A DNA stretch of 34,958 nt from Paenibacillus ferrarius (GCF_002027705.1 NZ_MBTG01000050.1:1-34958), one strand, 5' to 3'; shown: positions 6,960 to 16,198, counted from the first letter of the stretch. Numbers and translations are program-made. Notes: a model not told the origin generated them from the letters alone.

Positions 6960-9548
6960 ATGATCAGTGAAAATGTTAAATTTGTTCCTGGTAGCGATAC
7001 ATTACCGAGCCTACTTTCCTTCGAACAAGTAGGTGATGAGAATTGGGCGAGAGTTGGGAACAAGGCATATAATTTAGCTAAACTACAAAAAGCCGGACTG
7101 CCTGTTCCAGAAGGCTTCTGTATTCCAATAGAAGTGTATAAGCACTATTTGCAATATGATGAAATCTTGCCTTGTATTGCGGATGAAATTGTCAAAGTAA
7201 AGCAGAATCTAGGTGGGAAAATTGCGATTAGAAGTTCTGCTAATATTGAAGATGGAGATAATCTCTCAATGGCAGGTGTGTTTGAGTCTTGTTTTGTCTA
7301 TAACGATTATGACATCATCGACACCATTAAGAGAATTTTTGAGCAATCCAGATCAGTCGAAGTGGTGGATTACTTAAAGATTCACAACATTGAGCATCAT
7401 GAATTGGAGTTGGCATTAATCGTTCAAAGGTTGGTCGAGTCGGATTATTCAGGGGTTATCTACACTGGAGTAAATGACGGGCAGCTTCTTGTTCAATATT
7501 TTAATGGGTTTGATTCAAATTTGCTGGATGATGGTACGACTAAGGGGAGTTCCATTCTAATTAACACGGATGGGTATATTACAACATCCAATGGTTTTGA
7601 TTTAAGGCCATTATCCGCAAAGCTAATTCAAGAGATCTACCACTATTCTACATTTATCAAAAACCATTATGATGGCATCAATCAGGATATCGAGTTTTCC
7701 TGTAAGAATGACAGGGTATATATTTTACAAACTAGGCCCATGTCTTCCCAAATGGGGAATATTTATATTCATGAAACTCCGGCAGAATGTCTAGAATCAA
7801 CGAAACAAAAGTTATTAAACCTTGTACAAGCCGAAAAGATTGAACTAGGAACGAATACTGCTATTTTTAGCGACGCTAACTATAGCGAATTATTACCTAG
7901 CCCGAAAGAAATGGATATTGGGCTCTATACATATATTTTTACAGGTTTGGATGGTATCCCGGGGGCCACTCAAAAAGCTAGGAACGAAATGGGATACTTA
8001 AATAGTGACGAGTCTATTGGCATTATCTCCTATATAGGGGGGAGAACATACTTTAGCATTTCAAGGAATGCTGGCCTCTACCATATTGGATTTCCAGCAA
8101 GCAAGCAAGCGTATTTCTCGACACTGGTCAATGAATACTTAGAGGCGATCGAGACGGATCCGCTAAAGGGGTCTTATCCGCAAATGGGATTGTATCTTCA
8201 AGATCCGACTCTCGAGGATTTAGAAAAAAGATTTGGCGATAACGCACAATCATATTTTGAAGTGTATCAAAGGTTCGTGCTGAATATGGATCGTTTGGCC
8301 GAACAATTCATTTCATATTTCAAGGGAGTCGAAGCTAACCAAATCAGTCAGTATATTCATCGGAAAGGCGGCATTCATTTAAGTAAACTCTCGGCAGAAG
8401 AGCTTGTTGAGTATTGCGTCGATATTTTTGAGCATCTTCGAACGAAAACTTGTATTAATTTTGTTAAATCAGCGAGGTTAGGATTTTATTACTCGCAAAA
8501 AGTCATCAAGTTGCTTCAGAGTCGGTTTTCAATGGATCGAGAAGAAGCGGACAAGCATTTCTCCAAACTCACTCAGGGCTTGAATGATAGCGCGATTACC
8601 AATATGAATATTTCTCTGGCGGAAGCGGGCTCTGATGAAGAAGCCTTAGCTATTGCAAGAACATCAATTGGCCATTTTAGTACGGGGGAGATGTTAGAGA
8701 TTAGGCATCTGCGCATGAAGGATGTACCCAATGCGCTGGAAACCTATGTGAGCGGAATACGCAAATCTGGACAATACAAAGAATTGTTCACCAAGCAGAA
8801 GAACGAAAGAATGTTGTTGCAACAGCAGCTCCTTAGCATGCTTGATGGTGACGAGCGGGATGAAGTCGATCAAATTTTTCGTCACGCACAGACCTATATG
8901 GCTCTTCGTGAAACGATCAAATATCTACTTTCTATGGAGTATTCTCTAATTAATGATGGCCTGGAGCAGCTGGAAAAGGAATTGGGGATGAACCCAGGAG
9001 ATATTTATCATCTATTCCCAAGAGAGCTCGTGAAGCTCGTGCAGGATCCTACAACCCTTATTCATTTAATAAAATCGCGCAAACAATCTTTTGAGAATTA
9101 CAAAAAGATGGAGATGCCTAGTGTAATTAGAGAATCCGATATTCCCAATCTTACATTAGTTGAAGAGATTACTGCGGACTTCGATGAAGTAACGGGCAGT
9201 TTTTTGGCCCAGGGGCCGGTCGTATGTGGTGTCATTCTCAATCTCGATGAGTTTGAAACCTTGGAACAAGCCTACCAAACCATGCTCGGATATCTAGAGG
9301 AACGTACGCCAATAATTTTGGTCGCTACCCAAATGAATCTAACACATGACCCATTTATCGCGATATCTGACGGTTTAGTCATTGAAAAAGCCGGCATCGT
9401 TGCCCACGGGGCCCAGAGGGCTAGAGAACTTGGAAAAGGGGCAATTGGCGGAATCAGGTCTGCCATTTTGAAAACTGGAATGACTGTACGCTTTGATCCC
9501 GATAAAAGAAATTTAATGAAAATTTGTAATCTAGATGCGATGAATTAG
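6960..9548 (+). CDS. PEP synthase / rifampin-phosphotransferase-like enzyme
   Basis: The product is 862 residues. The N-terminus is the ATP-binding domain of the pyruvate phosphate dikinase/PEP synthase family: GNKAYNLAKLQKAGLPVPEGF, then IAIRSSANIEDGDNLSMAG and a QTRP-type end, ILQTRPMS. The C-terminus is a swivelling phosphohistidine domain, GIVAHGAQRARELGKGAIGG, with the carrier His near residue 816. The TIM-barrel PEP/pyruvate domain of true PEP synthases is absent. That layout matches rifampin phosphotransferase and other small-molecule phosphotransferases. The middle (about residues 290-760) probably binds the acceptor. It may phosphorylate a pathway intermediate or the product for self-protection (inference). 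ATG 6960 fits the family's beginning; the long frame from 6858 overlaps the previous gene and adds unlike sequence. Its ribosome binding site is weak. Confidence 0.82.
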   Translation: MISENVKFVPGSDTLPSLLSFEQVGDENWARVGNKAYNLAKLQKAGLPVPEGFCIPIEVYKHYLQYDEILPCIADEIVKVKQNLGGKIAIRSSANIEDGDNLSMAGVFESCFVYNDYDIIDTIKRIFEQSRSVEVVDYLKIHNIEHHELELALIVQRLVESDYSGVIYTGVNDGQLLVQYFNGFDSNLLDDGTTKGSSILINTDGYITTSNGFDLRPLSAKLIQEIYHYSTFIKNHYDGINQDIEFSCKNDRVYILQTRPMSSQMGNIYIHETPAECLESTKQKLLNLVQAEKIELGTNTAIFSDANYSELLPSPKEMDIGLYTYIFTGLDGIPGATQKARNEMGYLNSDESIGIISYIGGRTYFSISRNAGLYHIGFPASKQAYFSTLVNEYLEAIETDPLKGSYPQMGLYLQDPTLEDLEKRFGDNAQSYFEVYQRFVLNMDRLAEQFISYFKGVEANQISQYIHRKGGIHLSKLSAEELVEYCVDIFEHLRTKTCINFVKSARLGFYYSQKVIKLLQSRFSMDREEADKHFSKLTQGLNDSAITNMNISLAEAGSDEEALAIARTSIGHFSTGEMLEIRHLRMKDVPNALETYVSGIRKSGQYKELFTKQKNERMLLQQQLLSMLDGDERDEVDQIFRHAQTYMALRETIKYLLSMEYSLINDGLEQLEKELGMNPGDIYHLFPRELVKLVQDPTTLIHLIKSRKQSFENYKKMEMPSVIRESDIPNLTLVEEITADFDEVTGSFLAQGPVVCGVILNLDEFETLEQAYQTMLGYLEERTPIILVATQMNLTHDPFIAISDGLVIEKAGIVAHGAQRARELGKGAIGGIRSAILKTGMTVRFDPDKRNLMKICNLDAMN

Positions 9549-9576
9549 ATTGCTTCGTATTTCAGGAGGTACATTC

Positions 9577-11358
9577 ATGTGTAGCATTTATGGAATGATG
9601 TTCTTTGAGCCTGTCCATCCAGATACCCTCAAAGCCAAAATGGAAAAAATGGCGGAGGTTTCGCAGCACAGAGGTCCCGATCAAAGCGAGATTGTTGTAT
9701 TGGATCAGGTGGCTATAGGTATGAACCGACTATCCATCATCTCGCCAGAAGAAAATTCAACCGTGCAAAAGGATCGCTATCAGAAGCGTTACGCCGTACT
9801 AAACGGTGAAATTGTAAATTACAGAAAGTTACAGGGCATGCTGGCGAATAAGCCGACGCAAAATTGTGATAGCGCGGTCATTTTACCTTTGTATGAAGAG
9901 TATGGACGAGACTTTATAACTAAATTAGCAGGCATGTTTGCAATTTCCATTTATGATGAGAAGAGTGGGACTTTGCAATTATGGCGCGATCCACTGGGCA
10001 TTAAACCGTTGTATTACTATTTCTCGAATGAATGTGTCATTTTTGCTTCTGAAATTAAAATGATCTACGCTGTGATGGACGAAAAGCCGATGGTAGAGTT
10101 CTCTGCTGTGGATCATATTTTGCGATATCGTCTGCATCCCAGCAGCACAACGGCCTTTAAAGGGATCTGCAAGGTGCTACCAGGAGAGACGATTGTAGTG
10201 AAAGATCGCAAACTGACAAAAGAGCGATATTGGTCTTTGCAACCGAATCAAAACGTTTACGACGATAAATACGGAATCGAACAATTCCGAGAATTATTTA
10301 TTCAAGTGATCCGTGAAAATTGTTATGCGGATGTTCCTGGTGGTTTTTTCACCTCAGGAGGTTTGGACTCATCCTTAGTGACTGCTGTTGCACTTCGGGA
10401 GAAGATGTCGTCGTATCAACAGCCCATATCTATCCGATTCTCTCCCAATTCAGTCATCGATGAGAAGTATGGCGCAGTGCTAGAAGCCTATCTTGGTAAA
10501 AAGTTTGAGTGGGTGACGATTACTGATGAGCTGGCCAGACAAACTCTTTGGGATCTATCCCACTACTTGGACGAGCCTCTTGAAAATCCGATTCATGTAG
10601 GCACGTATTTGATGGCTAAACGAGCAAAGGAAATGGGACTTAAGTCTGTCCTGACCGGTGACGGTTCCGATGAATTTTTTTTAGGGTATGAAAGACATGC
10701 AATTTGGTTTAATCATCCTAATCCGGCTGCTGGCTATTCTGCGTTACATTGGACAATGAGACCGGAAGACGCCACTCAGCTGTATAAGCCTCATTCAAAG
10801 GCACTCGTAAAAACAATGGTTAACGGAGATAATCAATCCATTGAGCCTTTCAGGGATATGACTCATGCATTACTCTATGAGCGCGGTGAGCGCCTTCCCG
10901 AGTATCACAATATGAGATTGGATCGCATGACCATGGCTCATGGCATCGAAGCCAAAGTTCCATTTTTGGATCATCGCATTGTAGAGTTTTCTCTGAACAT
11001 TCCAACGAACAAGTTGATTGGTATAGAGGGGAAGGAATGGCTAAAGAATGTCGCGTCCAAATGGCTGCCATCGGATCTAATTCATCGTCAAAAGGTTTTA
11101 TTTCCCAGCTTGCCGAATCAGTGGCTCTCCGGAAAAGGAGGGGAATGGGCAGCAAGCATTTTACTGGATTCCTCTGCAAAAGTCACGGATTACTTGGAGA
11201 GATCGGTTATGGAGCAATATATGAAACAGCATATGACAGGTGAAGTGGAACGCGGGAAATTGCTATGGGCCTTATTGTCTTTAGAGTTATGGTTTCAAAA
11301 TATAAGTGGTTGGGGAAAAAGTAACTCTTACACGCCTATTAATCTTCATTACCATTAA
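9577..11358 (+). CDS. asnB: Glutamine-hydrolysing asparagine synthetase homologue
   Basis: The product is 593 residues, a normal AsnB length. The start ATG 9577 follows AGGAGGT with a 6-base spacer and gives MCSIYG, placing the Ntn nucleophile at Cys2 after Met removal. The glutaminase domain (HRGPDQSE, NGEIVNY) is followed by the ATP-pyrophosphatase domain with SGGLDSS at about residues 260-266 and LTGDGSDEFFLGY. Family members adenylate a carboxylate and replace it with an amide, using ammonia from glutamine. Inside an operon of carrier proteins it more likely amidates or cyclises a pathway intermediate than makes free asparagine, but ordinary asparagine supply cannot be excluded. Confidence 0.9.
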   Translation: MCSIYGMMFFEPVHPDTLKAKMEKMAEVSQHRGPDQSEIVVLDQVAIGMNRLSIISPEENSTVQKDRYQKRYAVLNGEIVNYRKLQGMLANKPTQNCDSAVILPLYEEYGRDFITKLAGMFAISIYDEKSGTLQLWRDPLGIKPLYYYFSNECVIFASEIKMIYAVMDEKPMVEFSAVDHILRYRLHPSSTTAFKGICKVLPGETIVVKDRKLTKERYWSLQPNQNVYDDKYGIEQFRELFIQVIRENCYADVPGGFFTSGGLDSSLVTAVALREKMSSYQQPISIRFSPNSVIDEKYGAVLEAYLGKKFEWVTITDELARQTLWDLSHYLDEPLENPIHVGTYLMAKRAKEMGLKSVLTGDGSDEFFLGYERHAIWFNHPNPAAGYSALHWTMRPEDATQLYKPHSKALVKTMVNGDNQSIEPFRDMTHALLYERGERLPEYHNMRLDRMTMAHGIEAKVPFLDHRIVEFSLNIPTNKLIGIEGKEWLKNVASKWLPSDLIHRQKVLFPSLPNQWLSGKGGEWAASILLDSSAKVTDYLERSVMEQYMKQHMTGEVERGKLLWALLSLELWFQNISGWGKSNSYTPINLHYH

Positions 11359-11381
11359 ATTCTGCGATAGAGGTTAGAAAA

Positions 11382-11909
11382 ATGACATTATATGTAACGA
11401 GGCACGGCCAAACGGAATGGAATTCTGAAGAAAGAGTTTGTGGGACTTCCGACATAAAGTTAACGGACAAAGGTGTAACACAGGCTGCGGAGCTTGCAAT
11501 GAAGCTTGGTGATTACAAAATAGATATGGTGTTATCTTCGCCTTTAAATAGAGCCAGAACTACTGCAGAGATCCTAGCTAAACAATGGGGTGGGGAGGTT
11601 GTGTTGGATAGTAGACTATCCGAGCAGAACTATGGCATCTATGAAGGGGTCTCTCGAAGTGATGAAGGCTTTAAATACGCAAAAAAACAATTCCCGGGGA
11701 AGATGCTTGGTGGAGAGTCCGTATTTAGAGTCGTGCAGCGGGTTTATAATTTGTTGGATGACATTAACAATGGGCATCACAGTAACGTATTGATTGTTGC
11801 ACATGGAAGTGTATGCAGGGTCATTCATAGTTATTTTAATGATTTATCGAATGAGGAGTATAGTGCGTATTATATAAGGAATTGTGAATTGAAGGAATAT
11901 CACTTTTAG
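11382..11909 (+). CDS. Histidine phosphatase (phosphoglycerate mutase-like)
   Basis: The product has 175 residues of the histidine phosphatase superfamily. The phosphohistidine motif TRHGQTEWN is at the N-terminus (His8), with Arg57 in SSPLNRA, Glu81 and the second catalytic His141 in VLIVAHGS, so all key residues are present. The length is short, as in small-molecule phosphatases of the CobC/GpmB type. It is 23 bases after the asparagine synthetase homologue. In this operon it might remove a phosphate put on by the PEP-synthase-like enzyme, or act on a phosphoglycerate-derived unit; both are inferences. Confidence 0.9.
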   Translation: MTLYVTRHGQTEWNSEERVCGTSDIKLTDKGVTQAAELAMKLGDYKIDMVLSSPLNRARTTAEILAKQWGGEVVLDSRLSEQNYGIYEGVSRSDEGFKYAKKQFPGKMLGGESVFRVVQRVYNLLDDINNGHHSNVLIVAHGSVCRVIHSYFNDLSNEEYSAYYIRNCELKEYHF

Positions 11910-11926
11910 GGGGCTTAAATTTTAAA

Positions 11927-12184
11927 TTGAATACTTACCAAAAAGTTCTTGAATTAGTGGCTACATACTCGGAAATCGAAGAGAAGGAAATCGGCCCCGA
12001 CCTACGAATTTTTGACGAGTTTTTTGTTATGGATTCGTTTGCGGCGATTGAGTTTGTTCTTAAGCTCGAACAAGAATTCGGCATAAAGATCGATGATGAT
12101 GATCTAGACATGCAAAAGCTGCAAACGCCAAGAATGATTGCACAATATGTTGAAAACAAAAAAACATGGTGTAGTAGGGAATGA
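11927..12184 (+). CDS. Acyl carrier protein
   Basis: The product is an 85-residue free-standing carrier protein. The phosphopantetheine site is Ser37 in FVMDSFAAIEFVLKLEQEFG, followed by the usual acidic helix-II region (KIDDDDLDM). It begins with TTG at 11927, 13 bases after AGGGGG; no in-frame ATG lies near the start. The stop overlaps the next start by four bases (ATGA), so it is translationally coupled to the first BtrH-like gene. In FkbH pathways such an ACP carries the glyceryl unit, and in butirosin-type pathways the BtrH enzyme unloads an ACP. Both partners are encoded just downstream. Confidence 0.92.
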   Translation: MNTYQKVLELVATYSEIEEKEIGPDLRIFDEFFVMDSFAAIEFVLKLEQEFGIKIDDDDLDMQKLQTPRMIAQYVENKKTWCSRE

Positions 12185-13140
12185 GTTTGGTTATGCAAAT
12201 GCTGAAAAAGTATGAAGATAAATACTTGCATTGTCAGACAGCCAAGATTGTAAGTTACCTCATGAAGCATAACGTCAGATGCGAATTGCTGTTTTATTGC
12301 GCGTTGGAAAGCACGAATGAGTTATATCAGAAAGTTGTACTCGACGGTGTGAAAATATGGAATTATCCTTCTCGGTGTCTCAATAAAGCCGATTTATCAG
12401 TTCTAGGTGTGGAGGCTGAACGGAAAATACTTGAGGGATCGGCGTATTTGAACGAAGAAATTCATGATGTGTTAGCAAGTGGAAGATCTGTTCTTTTGAA
12501 TTGCGATACGTTTTTCTTGCCTCATCGCAAGGGAGAGTATCAAAAGAAGCATGAGGATCATTGGATCTTTGTTGATCATTACGATGATATCCAGGATCAA
12601 TATGTTATTTTGGACGACAAATCAAACCATGTAGGTGATTTCTTAGCCTACACCTATTGTGGCGATTTGGTAAGGGAAGCATTTGACCACTCGAGGCGCA
12701 TTATTAAATATTATCAGTTTGCTGCGGCTGAAGATAACTTCAAGAACATATTACTTCAAAGAGCTGCGACCTACATTGCAAACTTTGAGGACGATGGTCT
12801 CCTGTTTGACCATATCGGCAATCTATTGCGTAGCTTGGAGCCTGGCAAGATTCTCATCCCTGAATCTATTGTCTCTTGTCTGAATTTTCTATCAGGTTCG
12901 CGGTTTCTAACTGCCATGTTCCTTGACTATATCGGAGAGCAGGATCTGGCTCTAACGTACAAGCAGATTAGCGAAGAGACTCTAATCATCAGGCAATTAA
13001 TGATTAAGTTTATGATTAGCGGTCATTGCGATTTGCCTCAGATCTTATGGAAGCTGGATCAACTCAAACATAAAGAATTAACCGCGATCGTCGGAATGAA
13101 AAGAAGCGTGGTTAAGGGAGTGAGTCAACATCATTCTTAA
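12181..13140 (+). CDS. BtrH-like putative acyltransferase (first copy)
   Basis: The product is 319 residues. The N-terminal half fits the BtrH N-terminal domain, a cysteine-peptidase-like fold: a Cys near the start (Cys18 in LHCQTAKIV), the segment LASGRSVLLNCDTFFLPHRK, and HWIFVDHYDDIQDQYVILDD, giving a plausible Cys18-His127-Asp145 triad. BtrH of the butirosin pathway moves an acyl group from a carrier protein to an amine. The C-terminal half is helical and without a recognised motif. Coupling to the upstream ACP by an ATGA overlap supports work on an ACP-bound acyl group. The assignment rests on motif layout, not on an alignment. Confidence 0.65.
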   Translation: MSLVMQMLKKYEDKYLHCQTAKIVSYLMKHNVRCELLFYCALESTNELYQKVVLDGVKIWNYPSRCLNKADLSVLGVEAERKILEGSAYLNEEIHDVLASGRSVLLNCDTFFLPHRKGEYQKKHEDHWIFVDHYDDIQDQYVILDDKSNHVGDFLAYTYCGDLVREAFDHSRRIIKYYQFAAAEDNFKNILLQRAATYIANFEDDGLLFDHIGNLLRSLEPGKILIPESIVSCLNFLSGSRFLTAMFLDYIGEQDLALTYKQISEETLIIRQLMIKFMISGHCDLPQILWKLDQLKHKELTAIVGMKRSVVKGVSQHHS

Positions 13141-13174
13141 CAAGCCCAAGATCCATCAATCTAGAACCAATTTT

Positions 13175-14083
13175 ATGAATTGCCGAGAATATTTGATCGG
13201 GTACTTTCTATTAAATGAGGGTTTGCCGTATCAATGGATTTTTTCTGATAGTTGGGGGTTTCACTATTCTTCAATAGAACGTTTGGGTAACTCATCCGAG
13301 TTGCGTCGTTTATTTCAAAAAAATTTGGAAGATTTATATGGCGTTTTTGAAACGGGATATCGCGACTACGAATTGTCCTCTTTGATTGAACTTACAGTTG
13401 TACAAGAGCAGTGGCTGTTCATTCCTGCTAATGCCATTTGTGCGAAATGGCACCCGTATTTCAATAAAAAGAACTATACCCACCGTTTCTTGCTTACGCA
13501 ATATAACTCAACGAATACAAGCGGATCGGTCATTGATTTTATACCCGAATACAATGGAGAACACAGTTATGAAGAAATAGAAGCCGCCTATTTATCAAGT
13601 AATTCTCGAGAATGCTTTACCTTATCCAAACCAACCCAAGCACCTGGCTTTTATTTGACCGAAAATCAAGTTAAATCTGTCTATCTTCGGTTAACGAATC
13701 AACACACTCAGAGTCATGGCATAAATGGACTTGTCCGTTTTCAAAACGACCTTCTGGAGGCCGAACAGATTGGGAAGGAAATTCTTAATCATTGGTGGGG
13801 GGACTTATTGTTTGTCATCAATGCGAGGGAAAGTTTTTTAGAATTTATGTGGTTTTTAAATAGGAACACGGAGTCGCCTTATTATTCGTTAATCCAGCCC
13901 TCATTATTGGATATCATTGAAAGAATCATAAATGAATGGGTTATTTTCCGTAACAGCATCATGAAGCTACGCATTTCTGAGAGAGCAGTTGATCATCAAC
14001 AATTAGCGGAAAAAATAGGGCAAATCATTCAGTTGGAGTCATTTTTCGCAAAAGAGTTGAAGGCTTGTTTTGCAATTACATGA
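13175..14083 (+). CDS. BtrH-like putative acyltransferase (second copy)
   Basis: From ATG 13175 the product is 302 residues, beginning MNCREYLIGYFLLNEGLP; Cys3, His103 (YTHRFLLTQY) and Asp121 (SVIDFIPEYNG) are spaced as in the first copy. The helical second half has a stretch of small polar and hydrophobic residues like its paralogues. ATG 13175 has no ribosome binding site. The frame stays open back to 13124 and AAGGGAG stands at 13114-13120, so an ATC (13130) or ATT (13133) start adding about 15 residues (ending KPKIHQSRTNF) is possible and would keep the catalytic Cys away from the extreme N-terminus. Family assignment is moderate. Confidence 0.6.
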   Translation: MNCREYLIGYFLLNEGLPYQWIFSDSWGFHYSSIERLGNSSELRRLFQKNLEDLYGVFETGYRDYELSSLIELTVVQEQWLFIPANAICAKWHPYFNKKNYTHRFLLTQYNSTNTSGSVIDFIPEYNGEHSYEEIEAAYLSSNSRECFTLSKPTQAPGFYLTENQVKSVYLRLTNQHTQSHGINGLVRFQNDLLEAEQIGKEILNHWWGDLLFVINARESFLEFMWFLNRNTESPYYSLIQPSLLDIIERIINEWVIFRNSIMKLRISERAVDHQQLAEKIGQIIQLESFFAKELKACFAIT

Positions 14084-14103
14084 GGTAGTGCAGGTGACTA
14101 ACT

Positions 14104-15120
14104 ATGATTAAATGTTTGATTTGGGACTTGGATGAAACGCTTTGGCACGGTACTTTGTCAGATAATGAGCGAGTTAAACTCCGTGAAAATATCAAACCAA
14201 TGCTCGATGAGCTGACTGCACGTGGAATTATTTCTTCAATAGCCTCCAGAAACGATGAAAATAGTGCAATGGAGAAGCTGCGGCAATTCGGGTTGAGGGA
14301 TTATTTTGTGTTCCCCAAATGCAGTTGGGATTCAAAAGTGACCTCTATTAAATTGATTTTGGAGCAGACCAATCTTTCATCCGAACATGTTGCATTTATA
14401 GATGATAATCCATTTGAACGGTTTGAAGTGCAATCTTATTTTCCTAAAATGCTTACTATTGACAGCGCGGAAATCACTAATCTACTTGCAAGGCCTGAAT
14501 TTGTACCGAGCTATTCAAGTCTTTTTACACCCAATCGTATTCAAACCTATAAAACGCTAGAGAAGCGAAAGTCAGCAGAGCAGGGCTGGGGAGGCTCGCG
14601 TCAGGAGTTTTTAAAAAGCTGCGAAATGACGATGTTACTTCGCTTGGCGGAGAATGATGACTTCGAGAGAATTGTTGAGTTAAACCAACGTGCGAATCAA
14701 TTTAATACATCTTTAGAAAGAATGGATGTAAGCGATTTTGAAAGTCTTCTTAAACAAAAGAGTAACAAAGTGATTGTAGCCGAATTAAAGGATATTTTCG
14801 GAGACTATGGGTTTATTGGCTACTTATTAGTGGGGGGGAAGAGCCCCGTCCAAATTCACAGCTTTATTGTTTCTTGCAGAGTTGAGGGGAGAGGGATAGC
14901 AGCTGGTTTTCTCATACATGCCTTAAGAACATTCGTACAGGACGACTATGAAATTGAGATGCTTGTTAATATGGCTACTGATAGAAATAGGCAAATGAGA
15001 ATTTTGCTGCACTCGCTGGGTTTCAAGAAAAAGGATGAGCAGACGCTTTTCATTCCAACGATCCATGGCTTGCCGGAAATCCCGAATTGGATCAGGTTTG
15101 TAAGCGCAAACGATTTTTAA
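14104..15120 (+). CDS. FkbH-like protein (HAD-fold glyceryl transferase)
   Basis: The product is 338 residues, the short stand-alone FkbH type. The N-terminal HAD motif is WDLDETLWHG (Asp8, Asp10), followed by SIASRNDENSAMEKL and AFIDDNPFERFEVQ. The C-terminal GNAT-like part contains LNQRANQFNTS and FGDYGFIGYLLV. FkbH enzymes take 1,3-bisphosphoglycerate, remove the phosphate and load D-glycerate on an ACP; in FK506, bryostatin and tetronate pathways this gives glyceryl, methoxymalonyl, lactyl or tetronate units. The free ACP at 11927 is the likely partner. The gene starts at ATG 14104 after a GCAGGTGA-type site, and sits between BtrH-like genes. Confidence 0.93.
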   Translation: MIKCLIWDLDETLWHGTLSDNERVKLRENIKPMLDELTARGIISSIASRNDENSAMEKLRQFGLRDYFVFPKCSWDSKVTSIKLILEQTNLSSEHVAFIDDNPFERFEVQSYFPKMLTIDSAEITNLLARPEFVPSYSSLFTPNRIQTYKTLEKRKSAEQGWGGSRQEFLKSCEMTMLLRLAENDDFERIVELNQRANQFNTSLERMDVSDFESLLKQKSNKVIVAELKDIFGDYGFIGYLLVGGKSPVQIHSFIVSCRVEGRGIAAGFLIHALRTFVQDDYEIEMLVNMATDRNRQMRILLHSLGFKKKDEQTLFIPTIHGLPEIPNWIRFVSANDF

Positions 15121-15145
15121 AGACGCAAGCGGTTGGGGGACAAGG

Positions 15146-16174
15146 ATGGAAAAGACGTTACAGGTTACACAACCACCTATATTTGGTCTTCTTCGATGGG
15201 CCTACACACTAAACATTACCTCATCTTATGAGAAAACGTTGCCTTGGTTCTATAGTAATTTCATACAGATGTATGGCAATAAGCATTTTTTGCAGCAGAA
15301 TAAGGAGTTTTACTTCGATTTTTACCGGGGGGGCCGCTGGGAATTTAACAACAATAACCCGTATTTACTATCACACAACACAGGCATGGACTTACTCCAG
15401 CATTTGCGCTCTGGCATTACAGAACTGGCCATTGATTTTATCAATCAGGAATATTATCCGGTTCTATACATCGACGAGTACTACATCTCTTACAGTTTTG
15501 CATACCAGTCCTTACATCTGCCCCATCACTTGATGATTTATGGATACGATGATGACAGAAAAATATTTCATACGATGGCGTTCGGCAAAAAGGGTTCTTT
15601 CAGTAAACATGAAGTGTCGTTCAAGGAAGTCGAAACCGCATTTCAGTCGATGTTCCGCTTCATTATGAATGAGGGCTATAAAGATGAACAAACTTATTTT
15701 TTTAAGTTTAATCATGACTATGAGTATAGTTTGGATCTAACACTTATTAAGAATCAATTAAGGGATTATGTAGAATCGAAAACTTCCGAAAATACTATAA
15801 ATCGTAATACGGATAATGATGCGTATGGTTTGGAGACTTACGATTATTTGCAACTCTACTTCGAAGCATGCAGCAGAAAAGATCCAAATCTATTCAACCG
15901 ACAGGACGTTCGGCAACTTCATATTTTATATGAGCATAAAAAAATCATGGTTGATCGCATTAACTATTTAACTGAAAAGGGCTGCATGAGCCGCGCTGAA
16001 AAAATTAGAGATGGGTACAAGGCCTTAATAGATCAATCATTTTTATTACGACACTCCATTATGAAGGCTAGATCCAAAAAGGAAGAGTACCCCTATGCTC
16101 AAATGTTCAACCAATTTGATAGCATGAAAAATCAAGAGCAACAACTCTTGGAAGCGTTAATTGATTTATTATAA
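15146..16174 (+). CDS. BtrH-like protein (third copy), no candidate nucleophile Cys
   Basis: The product is 342 residues. Its first half resembles BtrH N-terminal domains: FINQEYYPVLYIDEYYI followed by LPHHLMIYGYDDDRKIFHT, the strand-turn-strand carrying the His (127/128) and Asp (135-137). In the N-terminal region where the other copies have Cys, this protein has NITSSYEKTLPWFY and no Cys at all; the only Cys residues are in the helical C-terminal half. It may therefore be inactive and structural, or use Ser. It starts at ATG 15146 after GGGGACAAGG and is followed 24 bases later by the NRPS gene. Confidence 0.6.
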   Translation: MEKTLQVTQPPIFGLLRWAYTLNITSSYEKTLPWFYSNFIQMYGNKHFLQQNKEFYFDFYRGGRWEFNNNNPYLLSHNTGMDLLQHLRSGITELAIDFINQEYYPVLYIDEYYISYSFAYQSLHLPHHLMIYGYDDDRKIFHTMAFGKKGSFSKHEVSFKEVETAFQSMFRFIMNEGYKDEQTYFFKFNHDYEYSLDLTLIKNQLRDYVESKTSENTINRNTDNDAYGLETYDYLQLYFEACSRKDPNLFNRQDVRQLHILYEHKKIMVDRINYLTEKGCMSRAEKIRDGYKALIDQSFLLRHSIMKARSKKEEYPYAQMFNQFDSMKNQEQQLLEALIDLL

Positions 16175-16198
16175 GTGCGAATAGCGGAGGTGTCTACT

